Assembly: GCA_003118195.1 (NCBI GenBank)
Contig: BEXV01000085.1
Coordinates: 196,013-260,012 of the forward strand
DNA: 64,000 nucleotides
DNA from: Hemicentrotus pulcherrimus
Taxonomy: Eukaryota; Echinodermata; Echinoidea; Camarodonta; Strongylocentrotidae
Direction: 5' to 3'
The notes under the pieces were generated by a model. The model had not been told where the DNA came from. It searched no databases and was given only the letters and a program-made list of their open reading frames with translations. Positions 1 to 12,870 of this stretch are shown piece by piece. A program made the translations under genes and the position numbers. Numbering within the stretch: the stretch's first letter is position 1; every line of letters starts with the position of its first letter.

Positions 1-396
1 GGGAGGCAGATACGAACAGAAAGAAAAAGAAAAAAGAGAATGTATTGATCCAGCAAATCATTATTTTCTTTTTTATTAGCATGTGCTTTATTCATTTGGT
101 ATGTACCAATTTTTATTTACCATTAACAACAAAATCTCATTTCCATTCTGCTTGTGCGTACTAGTGATACATTTGTTACAGATTATTCACTAGTACAGCA
201 AAACTTGTATATAAAGACCACCTTGCTGTAAATAACACAGTTTTTTCTTGAACATTTTTTCACACTGATACTATTACACTGAGACTACTACGAGTGGTTT
301 GTATAAATAGATTTATAGATTTTACTCTGCATTGGTTTGTAAATCAAGTCTCTTTTTTTCTTTTTCTCTCTTATCTTGTTGTTTCTCTCTAAACAG
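1..396. other. ADAM intron, left edge of window
   Basis: AT-rich non-coding sequence ending in a long pyrimidine tract and AAACAG acceptor at 396. It belongs to the intron before the first visible ADAM exon. The exons for the signal peptide and early prodomain must lie outside the window. Confidence 0.7.
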
Positions 397-506
397 TGGA
401 GTGTTTATGGCAGATGGTGAAAGTTATTATATTGAACCACTACTTGAGGCGGACGAACAACATCTAGTCTACAGACCGCAGGATAAACGTGACAAGAAGA
501 CGTGGG
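397..506 (+). CDS. ADAM metalloprotease, prodomain exon
   Basis: Internal exon entered in phase 2 and left in phase 1, between a TCTCTAAACAG acceptor and a GTAAGC donor. The translation carries the late ADAM prodomain signature: G-V-F-M-A-D-G-E-S-Y-Y-I-E-P-L, then E-Q-H-L-V-Y-R. In the family this stretch shields the active site and ends in a K-x-C-G cysteine switch. Here the matching end reads K-T-W-G, with TGG in place of a Cys codon. The alternative donor at 502, which would drop the Trp, gives a stop in the next exon, so the Trp reading stands. The phase-1 end fits the exon at 7262. The domain assignment is secure; the exact paralogue is less so. Confidence 0.9.
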
Positions 507-819
507 GTAAGCACTCTAGGAAAGTGGGGAAAGAGAAGATCTGCTGCATACCTGATAGACACATGATATCAGGTTTTGGCCTCTTTCACATTTGAAATAT
601 TATTATCAAGGAGATTAATTTCAGACATAAGATTTTGTGGGATGTAATTGATTGGAATAGTCTGTCACAAATTTCACGAAGAGGGCTTTGTGATTTATTT
701 GAAGAAAGAAGTAAGTGTTAATGCTATACGAGGAATCAATATTTGCTCCATTGACAATTGCACTGGGCTTTATTGCATTAATGAAAAAGAGTTAGATTTG
801 AGTATTGGATTTTATATCA

Positions 820-1045
820 GGGTTAGAGTAAGGTTTGAAATTTATCTTAGGTTTAGCATTAGCAATAGAGTTCAGTTTGGATATTTTATAATAAGGTTAG
901 CATTAGGGGTTGAGTAGGTTTGAATTTTAAGTTAGGCTTAGCATTAGAGATAGAGTTCAGCTTGAATTTTTATATATTAGGTTTAGCATAAGGGATAGAT
1001 TTGGGTACCGGTATAATGTTTAATCTAGGGTTAAAGTTAGGATTT
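820..1045. repeat. degenerate tandem repeat, about 45-bp unit
   Basis: Three to four imperfect copies built on TAGGTTTAGCATTAG followed by AATAGAGTTCAG and an AT-rich segment (units near 847, 890, 935 and 978). Copies differ by several substitutions and indels. It looks like an old minisatellite. Confidence 0.6.
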
Positions 1046-2299
1046 GAGTAGTGTAGAACGTTGACTGAACACCACTTTTCGTAGGAACATGTATGGTATG
1101 TATTTCTGTGTTAAGCAGACCTTTTTGTGTATCAGCTAACTGCACATATAGGTTCCATGAGAAAGTCTTTAAGAAAGCTTTCAAGATTCATTTGAAACGG
1201 GAGTGTGAACAGTCTTTTGACATCATGACTTATAGTTATGACGACTGTCATCTTGATGAACTACCACTAACCCATAACAGCAAAGATTATTAACACACAC
1301 ATGAACTAGCAGAGGAAATCATTCTTGACGTCACAAGGCTGTGGGTTGCAGCGCCATGAAGTTATCTTCGGACGTTGTGTGGGCTATTTTTTTTTCTTTC
1401 TAAGAGAGTAGAGATAGCTAAAAAGGGAAAGGTTAAGAGATGGAAGGATATATGATATGCGAGGGGTAACCAAAATTGGAAATGTCAGTGGAGTTGTAAG
1501 AGATATTTCTCTGTAGCCAAATATTGAAAGAAGATAGGGTTACACATGATGTAGATATGCTTATCCCCCTCAAAAAACACAGATAAATCTTCAGGAAATG
1601 GAAGCAAAGGAGAAAATTAAACTTCCCACTTTATTTTGGGTGAAATTAATAACCCTCTTGCACGTACATGTATATTTTGAAAGATAAGTTTTAATGTAAA
1701 TACATGTTTTGACCAAATATCTGAGTTGATTTGATTATATTTTAGGTTTGAATAGGAGACCATAGGATTACTAGTGTGACGTGGATGATTTATGAATAGC
1801 ATTTTAGACAGTGAGGCAATAAATACAAGGTTTGATGTGAATCTAAATTACTAGATTGAAAGGTCACAAATTACCCAGAATTACAAAAGAAATTGTAGCG
1901 TAAATAGTGATATAGAAAGAAAAATAACAGGTGGTTTTAAGAATTCATCTTACCTTGCAGGATGAATAAAGAGAATAGATAAAAGAAAAGAGGAACAATA
2001 GGGAGAAGTTAGAACAGGGAAAGAAAAAATAGGAAATCAACTTCTCAAAAAACAATAAAGATAAGATAAATAAATAGAAAAGAGAATTCATTCCTATGGT
2101 ACAGTTTCGTTAGTAGTACAGAAATAGATCTGAAAGTTAGAGTAGTAGACGGGTCACAGGAGAACAGAAGAAGACGTAAGAGAGAGAGAGATTTGAATCG
2201 CATGATAAAGTTATCTGCCCCCATTTCAGTAAAACATGACAACAGAACAGAGAGACAAGGATCATTATCTGAAAGCTTTTAAATTTACCGAGGCAGTCT

Positions 2300-2700
2300 T
2301 TATAACAATTGAAAGCGCTACCGAGACATGGCTGGTGCAGGCAGACTGGATTTAGGAACGGATTTTCCCAATGATGTCCAATAATTTCCTATATCCAGCA
2401 TGGAGGCAGGGAGCCGTCAGCTCAAATCTTCTCTCTTGTCATTCATAATACCCCTGCTTCGTCAAGATAAGTCACTCCGGTCTGGGGGTAGATGCCTCAA
2501 GATTACGCGGGGAAATGTCGGATTAACGCAAGCCCTAATTACTGCCATCGCATTACGTTACAGACTCAAAACAAATTATGATTTCTATTTAATTTTTTAA
2601 AGCAGCGTGCGCATGACTCACGCGTGATTTATGATTAGGGACCCGCGGAGAAGGCCGGGCCATCATAACATGCAAATTATAGAAATGCGCTTGGATGTTT
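2300..2700. promoter_or_regulatory. candidate intronic cis-regulatory stretch
   Basis: A high-complexity island with more GC than its surroundings. It contains GGATTTTCCC at 2360-2369 (NF-kB-like), GGATTA at 2520-2525 (Otx/Gsc-type), TGACTCA at 2614-2620 (AP-1) and ATGCAAAT at 2670-2677 (octamer). Single motifs are weak evidence; their clustering in otherwise simple intronic DNA is why it is listed. Function is not shown. Confidence 0.25.
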
Positions 2701-4194
2701 TTTGTTGAAAGTCAATACAAATCTGAGCCTTGATGTGGGCCCCCAGGGCGGTCTTCAGGGAGCAAATATGACATGTCCATCCATTAATGTGGCATGCTAT
2801 CTCTATCATCCACTCTTCTCTAGGGCATCTATGCTAATAATGATCAAGTGGAAAACTTTGCCCGGGAAGAGATCTGATTTTAATGTTCAGAGGGAAGGTG
2901 ACGGAAAGGGGGAGGAGGATTTCATTCATCCAAGAGAGCAAATCACTGGCTAATGTTTTTTCTGTCAGAATAACTCGCTCTTATTGATTACCAGAAGGAC
3001 TCGAGCAGTTATCCTTGCATTGATGTATATACGTACCTCCACGTTTTATTTACGAGTCAATTTTGATGATCATAAATTTTTGCCTTCTTAATTATATAAG
3101 TGCATTGTATATGATGTATGCCTTCTAAAAAATATCTGTTGCTTTGAAGAGAAAGAAGAAGAAAAAGACATGCCTAGCAATAATTATAGAATAAAAAAAT
3201 CAAATTACATGAATTTGGCAAGCAAGTTGTTAACTTTGTTTCTCCAGCCGAATGGCACACATATTAAAAAAAAATACATCTGACATTAGACATTCGCTTG
3301 CTGTGGAGTCAAAGTTACTTTTAATAAAAATGACACAAACTTACAGAGGTTTATCACCACTGTCATAATTGTAATCCTCAACAAAAATGAATATGACGTC
3401 TTCTGAATTATTCATGTACAATTTCTGGTTAAATTTTTCGAAAGGTTGATGCCCATTTGAAGGCCATAAACTCCCAAACTCCATGTACATTCGTATTGAT
3501 AAGCAGCTCTACTCTTCTTCTATAAACCAAGAGGAGCACTTGGTTGTGGTGAAATTATTCAAATTGATGCAGAGAGCTGAGGCCTTAAAAGACTTGAAAA
3601 TCCCTGGAAAGCGAAACAAATAATATGTCTGACACTCAAAACAGCATCTGCTTGGATATCCTCTCTCTCTCTAGCCAATGCATGCCTGCCTGCCTGGCTG
3701 GTCGATTGTGCAACAAGCATCATTTGCTGACTTAAAAACCTTTGAATACTCCCTCAAAATTCCAACTTAACTTGATCTCTGAAATGTCTCTTGCCTCTAG
3801 GCCCTCTGAAAGGGGGAAGAGGTTCGCAAAGGTGATGGGGATGCTTTCGAAAGGTGCTGAGAAATCAAAACAGAATTTTACTAGATTACCCCTAGATTGT
3901 ATGAAACCCTAGACATGGATTTCCCCAAAGGTATATCCGCCATTCTGAAACGTAGCCTGAAGGGAATCCACAGAAAATTAGGTTAAAGCTGTAGTTGGTT
4001 GAGGGCGACATAATAACCAGCGCTTACATAAAGCCTCATCGTGTTTTTACCTAGGCTCGGAGTTAATCTGATTGTAGATCCTCAAAAAAAATGTTGCGGA
4101 ATTTTAGAGCGGAAATTTCTGACATGATTGCATTGCCTTGTGGGATGTTTGCTACTGAAATAACAGTGATTTCTGCCATGTCTTATCTCACTCA

Positions 4195-4593
4195 ATAGGC
4201 CTATCCTCATCAGCTCGAGATTGCCAAATATCCCGCAATTTGAACTATCGCGATCACAAATTATCCAAATATTTTGTGTCTTCATCAGCCTGAAGTTGCA
4301 ATTAACGGGATATTTGGTTGAGATAACCATCCCAAGATATCTTGGGCTAGTTTACAAAATATCCCACTATTCTGCAAAATATCTCGCCATTTGTCCGCTG
4401 CGTCACCAGGCCAAAGACTTGCATTATGTGCTAACGCTGAGCAAAATATCTTGAGCTAATTTCTCAAGCTTGAGTTTCAAGTTTCAAGGTCAAGTCTCGA
4501 GCTAATGAAGATGTGATTTGTAACTTCTGGATTATTTCCCAAATCAGAAATAGCAGGCTATTTGACAATCTCGAGCTGATGAGGACAGGCCTA
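4195..4593. mobile_element. MITE-like element with about 34-bp inverted termini
   Basis: The left end (TAGGCCTATCCTCATCAGCT onward) and the reverse complement of the right end match over about 34 bases with two or three differences. The termini are flanked by TA on both sides. The interior has no coding capacity and contains further partly palindromic words such as AAATATCCC. I infer a non-autonomous DNA transposon; the family is not recognised. Confidence 0.6.
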
Positions 4594-6511
4594 ATACGAG
4601 TAGATAACAAGCTTCTCTCTATAGGGTGTTGTTTCAGATTGATCTCGATAGGAGAGTCCCATCAGCTTGCCATGACATTTGGCTGACAACATTTTACAAT
4701 TCTAATCAGAATACAAAAAGATTTTCGCCAATTATATCTCAGGAAATTTTTAAAGCAGCCCTTTTTAACTTAATGTTCCATAACGGTAGCAATGTATGTT
4801 TGTGGTTACCATATTTTTCATATTTTGCCACTAAATGCCATTAGCAAAACTTCATAATGGAATAAAGCATCCCAGAATGCAGTGCGTAGAAGAAAGCTCA
4901 GCTGGTGATGATCACAATGAAATTAAATAAAAATTTCTCAGCTAGATGGAAATGAAGCGATTGTTTGCCATAATTGTCTTTACCTCAGGATGTTTTGCAA
5001 GCAGTGCTCTTTGAGGAAGAGATATACATGTAAGGAACTTTAAGTTTCATTTACACTGCGAGCAAAAACCATTGGACTTTCTTTTTAACACCAGCTGAAA
5101 CTCCACCGGTTTGTGCAGTGTAAATGCTCGCTCTCTAAACACTGGTGAACTATTTCGTTTTTGGTCAAATGACTCTTTTTGCTTCCTTACAATTTAACGC
5201 ATTCAAAGCAGCAAAGAGCGGCACATGCGCACAACTCACCGACGAAACAGAATAAGCGAACAACTGTTTTATCTTTTTTTCTTCAAAAAGTGAGAATGGT
5301 AGTTAAAAAAATGACGGTTATTCAAAATTGTTTTTTCTGTATTGTAAATGGGCCTATACATGTACTTCACCAGCCCTTGCTGATACATGTGTGTCATTAA
5401 ACCCTTTACAAGATCAAAATTTATATTATATAAATTTATAGTAATAGGATTCACGCTAATTATGGGTCTAATGGGTAAAAGGCAAATTAAAGGGAGAAAT
5501 CACATGATGTGATTTTAGTCAAACCCTAACGATCATGCTTCCTTAAAAAAATTTCTGTCTAAAAAAAGAATAACCAAGAAAAAAGATTCAATATAGTAGG
5601 CCTATTCAGTTTGAACTATCCATTTTTAGAAATAAAGATACATGCTCAATACATTAATACATTTAATGAATATTTTGCAATAAATGAAAGACTTTTTAAG
5701 TCTTCCATGGACAACATATTTTTAAAACAATGGATAATAGAGGCTGTGAAATAAAACAAGGGCATGAAGAAGGCTGGGAGGTAAATTTATTTGTGTAATG
5801 TATAGTGTCATTGACATTGATGTTTTAAAAAGTTGTGAAACAGCTGCTTGGTCATAAAAACCTTATACTAAACTTGACCCTCGTTCATGTCTTCTAGACA
5901 ATGAGCTACAATAGGTAATTGAAGGAAAATGTACATCATTCAATTTTTGGGATATGATTACGAAATGAATGTTTGATTGTTATTGAGTATTACTCAGTTT
6001 TACAGCTGCAATTTACAAATATAACGCGGCTCCCTCTCCCTTTGCCACAAAAGTAGCATTAATATAGAACGTTAACAAAATAATTTTGATAAAAGTTTGA
6101 TATACATGTCATGTAAAATCTATTTAATTTCAGTCTCTAGCAATGAGGTGTTTGTCTACAATTTCTATGAATGTACATCACCAATATAAGGGTTATCTAA
6201 TTGCAAACTCCAATGCCAATAGTTCTATAATATTGGATGGCTTAGAGTGTGTTCCAAGAATATTTTGTCAAAGCGAGAAGAATATTTATATAGTATCACA
6301 CAAAAACAAAGCCATACAATATCATTATAATTATCTATATCCGGCTGACTAGCGAATTTACATAATTTCACTTGATAGTCAAGCATTATTGTATCAACAG
6401 TTGAAGTCCCTGGATGACAGAGCAATAGGAAAACAATATTGATCTGTCATCTGGGCACTGCGCTTAAAATATTAGATACACTGATTTATTGTACCACTTG
6501 GAAGCCTTATA

Positions 6512-7148
6512 CAGTGCGTCCCGAAAAAAACTATACACTTTTGAAATGGCTGCTAAATAAAAAAATATATGATTCTTGGGGAAAAGTTTTATATGTATGG
6601 AAAGCTCATAAACTCAACTTTCATATGACACCAAAAAGTCCGAAAATAATTCATGCTTGGGTGAGCACTGCTAACTTTTGTAAAGGGTATGAAATTTAGG
6701 TTGCGCAGGAATTAGCCTTCCAATTTGTGAGGGGGTAAATCCTTCGGTGTTACGGAATTTGTTACATCTGTGACTTTGAATAAAATCCTTCACCCTGCAT
6801 TTCATTTATTGTTAGATTAGTTGAACATCTCATTGATTTACTTAATACCCATGTGGGGATTATGTTAATTGAATATTCAAATAAGGTTTGTTAAAAAAGG
6901 GATGTCCAAGATGTCCAAAGGATTTACCTCTTGCAAATTGGAAGGCTAATTCCTGCAAACCTAATTTTCATACCCTTTACAAGAGTTAGCAGTGCTCATC
7001 TAAGCATGAATTATTTTCAGACTTATGGGTGTCATATTAAAGTTGAGCTTATGAGCTTTCCATACATACAAAACTTTTCCCCAAGAATCAAATATTTTTT
7101 TATTTGGCAGCCATTTCAAAAGTGTATAGTTTTTTTCGGGACGCACTG
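6512..7148. mobile_element. Tc1/mariner-like foldback element
   Basis: A 637-bp element with long terminal inverted repeats of about 230 bp (6512-6742 against 6919-7148). It begins CAGTGCGTCCCG, ends CGGGACGCACTG, and is bordered by TA on each side (6510-6511 and 7149-7150). TA target duplication and CAGT termini fit the Tc1/mariner superfamily. No transposase remains, so it is a non-autonomous derivative. The open frames in its arms are mirror images of each other, not genes. Confidence 0.85.
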
Positions 7149-7261
7149 TATAGATAATAATTAACTATACTACAACATTGGAAAAAATACTCCAGTTTAT
7201 TTTAGGTTTAATAATATCTTTGAGTGCCTAATTCCATTTATTATTATATTTTTGTCTGCAG

Positions 7262-7398
7262 TGTTTGACGTGGATTCATCACATCATGAGCAATTTCAAC
7301 AAGAAGCAGAGGAGCCGGCCCTCGGGCATCGAACCCGGAGAGACGTCCATTCCGAAACAAAATTTATCGAGCTAGTCATCGTTAACGACTATCAGGAG
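7262..7398 (+). CDS. ADAM metalloprotease, convertase site and start of catalytic domain
   Basis: Exon entered in phase 1 after TTTTTGTCTGCAG and left in phase 0 at a GTATGT donor. It encodes an acidic linker, then R-T-R-R at 7330-7341 followed by D. This is a furin/proprotein-convertase site where the prodomain would be removed in the Golgi. The mature protease then begins with K-F-I-E-L-V-I-V-N-D, the usual first beta strand of ADAM catalytic domains. No cysteine occurs in the linker, so it does not replace the missing cysteine switch of the preceding exon. Confidence 0.93.
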
Positions 7399-8283
7399 GT
7401 ATGTGTGTAGACTGCTCAATTCATATTACAGAAAGAGAAATGTTAGTCTTGAAGGAGCTTTGTACGAGATGGGTTTATCGATCATGATTTCATTCAGAAC
7501 TAAGATTGACAGATACTAAATGTGATTGAAAGCACATGTTTTGTACAAAACATAAAATACATATAAAATATCAGAAATCTAATATAACAAGGCTTACCTT
7601 AAGTTAACTAATTTCTTTTCAATTATTATTGTTTATTTTTTGTATGAGCGGTTTTCATTTTTTAATTATTTACTCCAGGTTGGAGTTGAAAGATAAAACT
7701 AAAACATCATCTCTATTTTATGTTGAATTTTTCTAGCATCACATTTTGACAGGGTGTGAATCAGTGAATGTAAAAAGTCTACATTTTACATTTTATTTCT
7801 TTTGTTGGAGCGAGCAACTTGTTTTTCCATTAAACCATCCATGTTCTTGTTGGTGATTTTACTTACATGTGCCTCCGGGGGAGTTTCTTTTGAGGATTGA
7901 ATTAAAGTCTCACTTTCTGCATATTTGTTTATTATTATTTTGAAGGAGAAACATGTTAAAAACTTGAAAATTGATTTCTCAAATTGGCGGACTAAAGTTT
8001 TCATATGGCAAAATAATATAAATCAATTGATTGGTTTTCATGTGAACATTTTTTTCTATCCACTCCTTCAAAAAAACATTTGATAATTTGATCAATATAA
8101 CTCAATAATGATAGCAATGGATGTAACTTAAGTCTCTACAATGTAAAGATGAACAAATCTTGTCATGATTAAGTTCTATGATATCCATATTTTTTTTCAG
8201 ATAATAATTTTGTTTCCTTCACATCTGTATTTTTGTATAAGTAATTTCATATATAGCCTTGAAGAGATTTATCTGATTGGTAA

Positions 8284-8438
8284 TTCCATGAATTGAATTT
8301 GCATAGTTTCACAATGAAAAAAAAAGTTTTTTTTCCTGAGAGACTTTCTGATGATGCATGCAGCAATGAGTAAGCGAAAGTCTCACAGGTAAAAAAAAAC
8401 CTTTTTTATTGTGAAACAATGAAAACTCAATTCATGGA
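8284..8438. repeat. inverted repeat / hairpin
   Basis: Left arm 8284-8348 (TTCCATGAATTGA, TTTCACAATG, A and T runs, GAGACTTTC) pairs with right arm 8376-8438 (GAAAGTCTC through TCAATTCATGGAA) across a short loop. It is probably a small foldback transposon relic. No clear target duplication is visible. Confidence 0.7.
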
Positions 8439-10879
8439 AGTAATTTCATACTTATATACATGGGAGACAACACTAGCCACTAAATTGCATTTTACGCCTT
8501 TCCATGATATCTATATGATTTTTCAGCAAATTATTTTTGTTTTCAAGAGAAAATTCTTCCATCTCTCTATATAATTTGTCCATAACTATCAGTTGACATG
8601 CATTTTTTTTTTTTTTTTTTTGGGGGGGGGGGGTGACTACTTTAAGAAATGAGATTTAATTCGGTTCTTAAAACTCATAGAAATCGAGGTTACAGATAAA
8701 CTTGAGTTCTGGTAAATATAGAAAATAAATTATCACAAATCCAACAAAATTTACACTTAATGTTCAAGATAAGAAATAAATGACATGTGCCAAAAGATTT
8801 TGGTAGCACATGTATAGCAGCTGAGTAATAGAAAGCATAAAAAGATAAGGGAATCCGGATGAGCAGACCCGACAGGTTACTACGTGCAAATGGGAGTTAT
8901 GGATTTTATCTAAGATGATGCCCAGTAAGTTTTTGTTGCGATATTTTGAATTTTTATATCACTGGTTTAAACAATCAATATACTGCAGGATAAACAATAC
9001 AGAATAAATCATATAAAATTTTCTCTCAAAATACGATTCCCATACCAGAGCTCAAGATCAGCTTTATCACTCCTCTGGCTCCAAACAGACAATATACCAC
9101 TAGTGTAATCATGTAGGGCTGTAGGCAAGGCTTCAGAATACTTTCTTTTTCTAGAAATTTAATTTAATCATTTGTAAATATATCTTATTAAAGGAAAACA
9201 GTGCAACTAGCATGTACGCATAACACATTATTTCAAAGTAGGCCTACACTGTGAAGTATTTTTGTCTCTGTATTTGTGACCTTTACCGGTTAAAGAACAA
9301 TGATTTGGTGCATTATCTCTTGAAGGGAAGGCTTGGGACGGATAGCTTTGGAAAGAGTTGGTCCATTAATGAAATGTCTGCGTTCCTCTCTTGGCTTGAA
9401 TACAGAGCACACGTTTGGTAACGTGCTCGTAATGTATATCGCTCGTCTGGATGAAGTTTGCCTGCCACACAGGACCTCTTTCGGCTGGGCAATGCATTAG
9501 CGCAGGCTCAGAGTCCTTGTAGAATACGTGCCATGAATAGCAAGCAAGAGTGAACTACCAGTGCACTTACCGGTATGCTAGCATGGAGCACTTCTGGTTT
9601 GAGTACCTATGGTTGGACCTGTAAACATGTCCACCTTAATTCCTTGATGTTATTCAATTCAAAATAAGAGATATCTTTGATTGTGAAATTAGGGAAGTTG
9701 AAAATTCTCATGGATTGGAAATAATAATAATGATAAAAATCACTTGTGTAGCGTATATCAATACGGTAACACAAAGAAAGTCCCTATGCACTTTAATAGA
9801 AAAGAAGGAAATAGAGATTGGGCAGAATAAAAAATGAACATTTATGCCTGATACATGAAAATAATGAATATATGAAGTTGATTGATGCATCCAAGAACAC
9901 AGGTAATTCTAGGTGCTAAAATCCTTGCAAAAGAGTTAATTTTTTTCTAACTTGTCATAACAGTGAAATACACATCAATTTCTTTTTCCTTCGTGAGGTT
10001 TATAAGGCTGTTTTTGAAAATCTATAGTCACTGTTTACAGGCAATTGAACTTTCTTGATACTAACAAATTATCTCTGCTCCAATACAATCAATTTGAATC
10101 ATCAGAAGCCCTCAAGGAAAACCATTCTTTCTAAACATATCCTTGAGTGACATGTATCCTAGCATTTATCTTCATAAAAGTGAAGGTGAAATGATAATTG
10201 AAAAGAGATATTGAATGGCCATTAGAAGTCCAGAAATGGGGAATGTATCCTTTGGGATTTCATCTGTCACTTGGAAGCTTGCCATATTTTATAGGAAGAG
10301 GCATCATTTTAGAATCAATTTTTATTGATGACCTCGTATTAGAATTGGAGATGAACTTCATTTGGGGAAAGATGGAAATAGATTCCTCCGTTGGGGATAA
10401 TTAGTTATGGAGGGCGCAGGTTTTCACGGAAGAAGTGGGTCTTATTTCAGGAATTGTCACTTTTATTTTGGACTTACGATAAACAAGAAATTGGCAACAC
10501 TTTCATAATGATTGAGAGCTATTTACAATAGAACAATGATAGTAACTGGTCATTCTTACAAAAAAACTGCATATGTTGGAGATATAGAGGTATATAGAGA
10601 AAGGAAAAAAAGGAAGGGTTGGGAGGGGAGGGGATGAAACACTACACTTACCATACAATTTCTTTTTGAGAAATGAAAAGAAGATAATCATATGGAACAG
10701 TTTGCTTCATATTTGATTTTTGATAAAACATTGTGCTTAACACGTACTTAGTGTGTAAAACTTGTGTATCAGCATTTTGGGTAGGCTTATACAGAATACA
10801 GATACATGTATGTTATTTTACACGATCATGCTGATCATGTATTCATGACAGATGCAAGCACATTAGTTGTGTAAAAGTT

Positions 10880-11310
10880 ACCCTCACCGAGCCATGTTCG
10901 AATTTAGCCATTAAAACAAAAAGAAAGATATTGAAATGTATTTTAGGGTGATGAATCAGCAATCACCAGTTTGTAGAGTGGTGTCTGTGTTTGATAATTG
11001 GAAAAAAGAAAGAATTATCATAATCCTTCACTCTAGCCATTAGAATACTAAGAATAAAGAAGCTAAAATTTGTGTTAAGTTGATGAATCAATTATCACCA
11101 TCCCGTAGAATGGTGTTTTGAAATGGTAGAACTAGACGAAAAGACATATAAAGATTGTGTCCCGACATTCTAGCCATTTGATGAACAGAAAATGAATAAA
11201 ATTGTGCTTTAGATCAACGAACCCGCATTCGTCATTTAGGTGAATGGTGGTTGGAAATGATAGAAAGAAAAAAGAGAATGATCATAATTACCCTCTCTAT
11301 TCCTGGAGTG
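10880..11310. repeat. diverged tandem repeat, about 130-bp unit
   Basis: Three to four copies begin near 10905, 11033 and 11170, each starting with a form of TCTAGCCATT. They continue with an A-rich stretch, a TGATGAATCA-like word, ATCACC and GTAGAATGGTG. Divergence between copies is high. Confidence 0.65.
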
Positions 11311-12144
11311 GCAATTACCAGTTTGCGGCTCGTTTCATCTTATATGGACCGTCACCATGATGTAACTGATGCGGGTGATGCATATAGAGGGGACTGTGTG
11401 CAAGCCACCATTTAAAGATACTCTCAATATTTGGTATGAGGAATTGCATTTCAAGTGATGTCAGCATTTCAAGTGAAACTGGCTGAGCATTAATCTGAAA
11501 TTGTTTCTTGTGCTGTAGGTAGGTGGGTCAAGACCGGAAGATTGAAAAAAATTAACAGAATACTTTATGAAACCACATTTGCACGAAAACACAGCCCACA
11601 AGTTTTGCGCTCTTGCTAAAGCTAGATTTCCTTCTTTTATTTATTAGTTTAAAATCTATTTCTTGGAAAGGGAGCGGAGCTCTGTACTGAGCTGTTGAGC
11701 TATTACACAAGTTCCCCCAAGTACACCAATATGTCATTTAATTTTAGTCTTGGATGGAAATTTTAAGGATTTTTGAAAAATTGTAAGATATTACATTCTG
11801 TCATTACCTGAACTCTAAAACACCTTTAAAGGGATCTGGATTTCAGGCCTGCGGGCAGATTATCTGTGAAATCCAGACTTGGATGATGGAGGCTAGCAAA
11901 TTGGCAGCTTGAAACGGATAAGAGCTGGTTGCATTCTAGGTCGAGTTCAGAGCTCTTCTCTACCTGCATAATATCTCCCTGAAAGATGATATTCATCAAA
12001 ATCAAATAAAGAATTGTACACTGATTAGGAATCCTGACATCATTTAGAGATTATCTTTATCTTTTCTTTTCAAATTAATTTGTAAAGTGGTAAATCAAAG
12101 AAGTTTTGCTTAATTATTGAAATTAACTTTTTGTTCTTGCGATC

Positions 12145-12870
12145 AGCTGCAATGGTTTGAAAGCACTGTGCAAAATGAATGTTCGCTGCCCTCAATGTGA
12201 ACACATCTACTGTATGGGGGCGATGGTGGGATGGTGCTCTGCTGCATGTATTGGTCCATGTAGCATCAGTGGTGCAAAAATGAATGATGTTGCTATCAAT
12301 GTGAACATATCCATTGGCCAAGGGTGATCATGTGATATGATGATCTGATGGTGTTCTGTTTCATAGCATTGGTAGCTGCAAGGGTTCAGCACTCCGTGCA
12401 AAATGAAGGTTCCCTGCCCTCAGTGTGAACACATCCATTGGCCAAGGGTTATGCGATGATCAAATGGTGTTCTGTTTCATAGTATTGGTACATAGAGCTG
12501 CAATGGTTCTGTACAAAACAAATGTTCCCTGCCCTCTGCGTGAACACATCCACTGTGTTGGGATGATGATTAGATAGTGTTGTTAACAAAATGAACGATG
12601 GTTGCCATCAATGTCAACACGTACATTGGCAGAGGGTGATGTGATGATCTGATGGTGTTCTGTTTCATAGTATTGGTACATATAGCTGGAATGGTTCAGC
12701 ACTCTGTGCAAAATAAATGTTCGCTGCCCTCAATATGAACACATCCACTGTGATGAGTTTATGATTTAAAAAAGTGCTCTGCAAAAATTGATGATGATTG
12801 CCGTCAATGTGAACACATCCATTGGCTGAGGGTGATGTGTTTTGATATGATGGTGTTCTGTTGCGTAGTG
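12145..12870. repeat. irregular tandem array of GTGAACACATCC units
   Basis: Four main copies start near 12146, 12372, 12501 and 12688 with GCTGCAATGGTT-like sequence. They continue through GTGCAAAATGAATGTT, CGCTGCCCTCAATGTG and AACACATCCATTGGCC. Sub-units such as GATGGTGTTCTGTTTCATAG recur between them. Spacing is uneven (226, 129 and 187 bp), suggesting a higher-order minisatellite with deletions. Open frames across it follow the repeat and are not genes. Confidence 0.8.

Larger units (their letters stand above)
507..7261. other. ADAM intron of 6.8 kb
   Basis: Joins two phase-1 exon ends, so no intervening exon is required. It holds a degenerate TTAGGTTTAGC-type repeat (820-1045), a motif-rich non-repetitive stretch (2300-2700), an inverted-repeat element (4195-4593) and a TA-flanked foldback element (6512-7148). 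Small reading frames here resemble nothing I recognise and look like chance. Confidence 0.8.

Noticed and set aside
820..1045. Telomere-like TTAGGG/TTAGGTT words
   Set aside because: The repeat unit is about 45 bp and degenerate, not tandem hexamers, so it is not an interstitial telomere.
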